Assembly (NCBI GenBank): GCA_019058135.1
Contig: JAHLWE010000371.1
Span: forward strand, 1-8,942
Reading direction: 5' to 3'
Source of the DNA: Promethearchaeota archaeon
GTDB lineage: Archaea > Asgardarchaeota > Lokiarchaeia > Sigyniarchaeales > SOKP01
DNA: 8,942 nucleotides
Shown in pieces: positions 6,320-8,942 of the stretch (its first letter is position 1; each line of letters begins with the position of its first letter). The notes beneath the pieces were generated by a model. That model was not told the origin of the DNA and did no database searches. It saw only the letters and a program-made list of their open reading frames with translations. The position numbers and the translations under genes were made by a program.

Positions 6320-7885
6320 ATGAAGAGAAATGAAATAGAATCAAATACTAAAATTTCAATTATTCCTGAACCAGTTAAAATAATTTCAGAAGAAGGTATC
6401 TTTACGTTTAATAAAAAAACAGTTATTTTAACAGATTTAAAATTAAAAGAAATTGCTGAATTTTTAAGACAATTTCTAGCTCAAGCGACAGGTTTAAATC
6501 TAAATATAAAAGATCTTACCCAGATAGAAGAAAAAAATAACACTATTACACTCAGAATTATTGATAATATGAAGAGTTTAAAACATGAAGGATATGATCT
6601 AAATGTTTCCCAAGACAAGATTGAGATCTCGGCTCTTACTCCAACGGGGATTTTTTATGGAATTCAAACATTACGACAACTATTTCCACCTAAAATAGAA
6701 AGCCTTTCTCAAAAAAACTTAGAGTGGTCTATTCCTTGTGTAAGAATTGAAGATTTTCCCCGTTTTACTTGGCGTGGATTTATGTTAGATGAAGCAAGAC
6801 ATTTTTTTGGTAGAGATATTGTTAAAAAAATTCTAGATCTAATGGCATTCTTAAAATTAAATATTTTTCATTGGCATTTGACTGATGATCAAGGTTGGAG
6901 GATCGAAATAAAAAAGTATCATCTTCTCACAGAAGTTGGCTCGAAAAGAAAAGGTACTATTATAAGTAAGAGAAAAGGGATAGATGGGATTCCTGTTTCT
7001 GGATATTATTTACAAGAGGATTTAAAGGAGATAATTAGTTATGCGGCAGAGCGATTTATTACTATAATCCCTGAAATAGATTTTCCCGGCCATTCAACGG
7101 CGATTCTTGCTTCATATCCAGAATTAAGCTGTATTGGCGGACCTTTTGAAGTCAGTACTCGTTTTGGTATTCACAAAGAAGTACTTTGTGTAGGTAAAGA
7201 AAAGGTTTTTGAGTTTGTACAGGATGTTCTGAATGAAGTAATGAATATCTTTCCTTCTGAAATAATTCATATAGGTGGGGATGAGGTTCCAAAAAGACGG
7301 TGGCACAAGTGCCCTGATTGTCAAAATCGGATGAAGGATGAAGGTCTTGAGACCGAAGAAGATCTACAAGCTTATTTTACAAACAAAATTACAGACTATA
7401 TAACTTCTCATGGGCGCAACTTAGTGGGCTGGAATGAAATTCTAAATGAAAATTTGGATAAAAATGCTATTTGTCAGTATTGGACACATAATTTTGATAA
7501 AGTTCTAGAGCATCTGAGAATGGGTAGGAATGTGGTTATGTCAGAACTGAACGCCGTTTATTTGAATTTTCCTTATAATTTACTTCCATTGCGTAAGACT
7601 TACATGTATGACCCCATTCCAAATGAATTAGAACGAAACCTATATGAACATATACTTGGTCTTGAGGCTTGTTTATGGACCGAATATATTCCAAATAAAA
7701 AACGTCTGGAATGGCACACATTTCCACGCCTAATTGCAGTTGCGGAAATTGGATGGACACCTAAAAAGAAAAAAAATTTTCAATCCTTTCTGAAACGATT
7801 AGATTATTTCCTTAAAAGGACTGATTTCCACGAGATTAATTATGCTTCAAAAGATGATTTTGAAAAAGAAGATATAAAGAGTTAA
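6320..7885 (+). CDS. GH20 beta-N-acetylhexosaminidase, predicted cytosolic
   Basis: The 521-residue product is a two-domain GH20 enzyme. Residues 12-140 form the N-terminal alpha/beta domain (GH20b-like, with IPEPVKI and TGIFYGIQTLRQLFP). The TIM barrel begins with FPRFTWRGFMLDEARHF (146-162; Arg152 is the expected substrate-binding Arg), followed by NIFHWHLTDDQGWRIEI (181-197), PEIDFPGHS (251-259) and HIGGDEVP (317-324) with the catalytic pair Asp321-Glu322, then WNEIL (371-375) and LEACLWTEY (448-456) with Trp453. These enzymes remove terminal GlcNAc or GalNAc by substrate-assisted catalysis. All key residues are present and the length is normal. There is no signal peptide or membrane segment, so it should act on imported or internally released amino sugars. 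It starts 30 bp after the DUF3795 gene with no clear SD. Similarity to bacterial enzymes suggests possible transfer, but this was not tested. Confidence 0.95.
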   Translation: MKRNEIESNTKISIIPEPVKIISEEGIFTFNKKTVILTDLKLKEIAEFLRQFLAQATGLNLNIKDLTQIEEKNNTITLRIIDNMKSLKHEGYDLNVSQDKIEISALTPTGIFYGIQTLRQLFPPKIESLSQKNLEWSIPCVRIEDFPRFTWRGFMLDEARHFFGRDIVKKILDLMAFLKLNIFHWHLTDDQGWRIEIKKYHLLTEVGSKRKGTIISKRKGIDGIPVSGYYLQEDLKEIISYAAERFITIIPEIDFPGHSTAILASYPELSCIGGPFEVSTRFGIHKEVLCVGKEKVFEFVQDVLNEVMNIFPSEIIHIGGDEVPKRRWHKCPDCQNRMKDEGLETEEDLQAYFTNKITDYITSHGRNLVGWNEILNENLDKNAICQYWTHNFDKVLEHLRMGRNVVMSELNAVYLNFPYNLLPLRKTYMYDPIPNELERNLYEHILGLEACLWTEYIPNKKRLEWHTFPRLIAVAEIGWTPKKKKNFQSFLKRLDYFLKRTDFHEINYASKDDFEKEDIKS

Positions 7886-7899
7886 AATAATCCGTAAAA

Positions 7900-7915
7900 T
7901 AAGATATTTAAAAAA
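7900..7915 (+). promoter_or_regulatory. Possible TATA box for hicB
   Basis: AAGATATTTAAAAAA at about 7901-7915 is a TATA-like element in the 80-bp gap after the GH20 gene. It would start transcription near 7935, about 30 nt before the hicB ATG. Local AT-richness makes this weak. Confidence 0.3.
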
Positions 7916-7965
7916 AGTGTAGAAATTTCAAATACAGAATTTAATTAATTATAGAGAAAGTTATA

Positions 7966-8193
7966 ATGAAACGAGAATTTAACATTGTAATAGAAAGGGA
8001 TGAAGATGGATATTATATCAGAAATGTTCCTGAATTACCAGGCTGCCACACACAAGCTAAATCTTTAGATGAGTTACAAAAGCGAATCGTTGAAGCTATC
8101 CAATTATATCTCGAGGTTGATAAGGATAAGCTTGAAAAACCTACTAAGTTCGTAGGAATTCAGAAGGTGGAGATTTCTTTTGAAAAAGCTTAA
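7966..8193 (+). CDS. hicB: HicB-family antitoxin
   Basis: The 75-residue product is a typical short HicB (former UPF0150): FNIVIERDEDGYYIRNVPEL, then PGCHTQAKSLDELQKRIVEA (residues 40 onward) and a charged tail. In the family this degraded RNase-H-like fold binds and blocks the HicA mRNA interferase. There is no separate DNA-binding domain at this length, so strong autoregulation is not evident. The partner hicA follows with a 14-nt overlap but is broken, leaving HicB without a toxin of its own here. Weak SD-like GAGAAAG precedes the ATG. The stop is TAA. Sure of the family; present role unknown. Confidence 0.92.
   Translation: MKREFNIVIERDEDGYYIRNVPELPGCHTQAKSLDELQKRIVEAIQLYLEVDKDKLEKPTKFVGIQKVEISFEKA
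8166..8172 (+). promoter_or_regulatory. Shine-Dalgarno site for the hicA remnant
   Basis: GGTGGAG lies 7 nt before TTG at 8180-8182, inside the hicB reading frame. The match and spacing are good and support the TTG as the original hicA start, translationally coupled to hicB. Confidence 0.6.
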
Positions 8194-8361
8194 CCCAATT
8201 GCTCCAGAAAAACTTATCAAAATCCTCAACAAACAAGGTTTCAGAGAAATAAGACAAAAAGGAAACCTTTTCATGAAGGTGAAAAGATTGGAAGAGAGTT
8301 GCTAAGAAAAATTTTAAGAGATATAGATATGGCTCGTGAGGAATTTCTTGCGCTTCTTTAA
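8180..8361 (+). pseudogene. hicA: hicA mRNA-interferase remnant (internal deletion and frameshift)
   Basis: From TTG 8180 the frame reads KKLNPIAPEKLIKILNKQGF then REIRQKGN (first part of HicA, a dsRBD-like fold), but after Gly at 8261-8263 it becomes unrelated and stops at TAA 8303-8305 (41 codons). Starting at 8266 a different frame gives PFHEGEKIGRELLRK then ILRDIDMAREEFLALL and a TAA at 8359-8361, the expected C-terminal half of HicA. In family members about 14 residues (normally a block such as SHxxxxHPDGRxxxV) separate RQKG from the PxH motif; they are missing here, including the catalytic His that follows the RQKGS/N motif. So roughly 40 bp were deleted and the frame was shifted at about 8264-8266. 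The toxin should be dead. A read-level assembly error is the alternative. Confidence 0.8.
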
Positions 8362-8388
8362 TAATAATTTTAATTTGATTTATTCTCA

Positions 8389-8411
8389 TTTTTCCATATT
8401 TTTTTGTCTTT
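8389..8411 (+). terminator. Possible T-rich archaeal terminator
   Basis: Two T runs (five at 8389-8393 and seven at 8399-8405) stand between the hicA remnant and the MoxR gene, with no hairpin required in archaea. It could end the hicBA transcript. AT-rich background lowers the certainty. Confidence 0.35.
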
Positions 8412-8414
8412 CAG

Positions 8415-8425
8415 ATAAAAATATT
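8415..8425 (+). promoter_or_regulatory. Possible TATA box for the MoxR-type gene
   Basis: ATAAAAATATT would place transcription start near 8445, about 10 nt before the ATG at 8455, giving a nearly leaderless mRNA. No SD is visible upstream of this ATG, which fits. Local sequence is AT-rich. Confidence 0.35.
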
Positions 8426-8454
8426 AAGTAAAATAAACATAATTATAATTGATT

Positions 8455-8942
8455 ATGGTGGAAAAATTAGTAATAAATGGCGTAGAGCTACGTTTATCCG
8501 AACCAGTAGATATAAATATGGATTGGGTCGGTGATGATACGCTTATTAGACAATTAAAAGCAGCTTGGTTATTGTTAGATGATGATGATTTACCTTTAAA
8601 TCCACGAATTTTAGGAAAACCAGGTGTTGGTAAAACTACATTGGCGTATGCCGCAGGAAAATCCTTGAATAAACCGGTTTATTTATTTCAAGCCTCAATG
8701 GATGTAAGACCAGAAGATCTTATTATAACACCTATCATTGCCGCAAAAAATGAGATAGAATACCACGCAAGTTCTTTAGTTTCAGCAATGATAAAGGGGG
8801 GTGTTTGTGTATTAGATGAAGGAAATCGAATGTCAGAGAAATGCTGGGCTTCAATAGCTCCACTGATGGACCGCAGACGTTATGTGGAATCAATTATTGC
8901 CGGCATTAGGATTTATGCACATAAAGATTTTAGACTTTGTAC
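8455..8942 (+). CDS. MoxR-type AAA+ ATPase, N-terminal part (runs off right edge)
   Basis: My translation from ATG 8455 gives 162 residues with the frame open at the window end. Walker A GKPGVGKT is at 54-61 and Walker B VCVLDE at 117-122, followed by GNRMSEKCWASIAPLMDRRR (123-142) and FRLC (159-162), where sensor 1 (a T-x-N motif) should begin. The pattern is that of MoxR/AAA_5 ATPases (dynein-related subfamily), which work as chaperone-like hexamers, often with a neighbouring von Willebrand A-domain protein to insert metals or assemble complexes. No partner is visible because the window ends here. It is cytosolic with no signal peptide. It is separated from hicBA by a T-rich gap and probably has its own promoter. 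Confidence 0.88.
   Translation, partial: MVEKLVINGVELRLSEPVDINMDWVGDDTLIRQLKAAWLLLDDDDLPLNPRILGKPGVGKTTLAYAAGKSLNKPVYLFQASMDVRPEDLIITPIIAAKNEIEYHASSLVSAMIKGGVCVLDEGNRMSEKCWASIAPLMDRRRYVESIIAGIRIYAHKDFRLC

Noticed and set aside
8144..8389. Minus-strand open frame opposite hicBA
   Set aside because: No recognisable domain; it lies across the well-supported HicB and HicA reading frames and has the composition of a shadow frame.
1..8942. CRISPR array, tRNA, rRNA, insertion sequence
   Set aside because: No spaced repeat series, no cloverleaf-like segment and no transposase-like frame or terminal inverted repeat pair was found by reading.

Overview
The window is AT-rich and reads as an archaeal chromosome fragment, most likely from an Asgard (Lokiarchaeia-type) archaeon. 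The basis for this is a Ras/Rab-like small-GTPase domain on a prokaryotic-style gene, archaeal Shine-Dalgarno motifs of the GGTG/GGAG type, TATA/BRE-like promoter boxes, TTG starts, and archaeal-type families (luciferase-like flavin/F420 oxidoreductase, HicBA, MoxR ATPase, DUF3795). No 16S rRNA or other marker is present, so the lineage is an inference. No rRNA, tRNA, CRISPR array or insertion sequence was seen.

Left part (1-3680, all genes on the minus strand): a small-GTPase-like protein that runs off the left edge (1-722); a control region (about 755-818) with a TATA/BRE box, a perfect 18-bp palindrome and three TGGAC elements spaced exactly 19 bp apart; an HTH-methyltransferase fusion (974-1720); a corrinoid/iron-sulfur reductive-dehalogenase/QueG-like gene interrupted by one in-frame TAG (1819-2676); and a luciferase-like oxidoreductase (2787-3680). 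A 175-bp divergent promoter region follows.

Right part (3856-8942, all genes on the plus strand): an LCMT/TcmP-like methyltransferase, a membrane M28 metallopeptidase with a transmembrane hairpin inserted between two zinc ligands, a Cys-rich DUF3795 protein, a GH20 beta-N-acetylhexosaminidase without a signal peptide, a HicB antitoxin followed by an overlapping hicA remnant (internal deletion plus frameshift), and a MoxR-type AAA+ ATPase that runs off the right edge. The first four lie 30-51 bp apart and may be partly co-transcribed.

The genes do not form one obvious pathway. The window looks like an accessory region with signs of decay (amber-interrupted reductase, broken hicA). The points most worth following are the in-frame TAG (nonsense mutation versus recoding), the small-GTPase domain without a P-loop and its palindromic operator-like region, the M28 transmembrane insertion, and the orphaned HicB. 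No clearly new multi-gene system was recognised.
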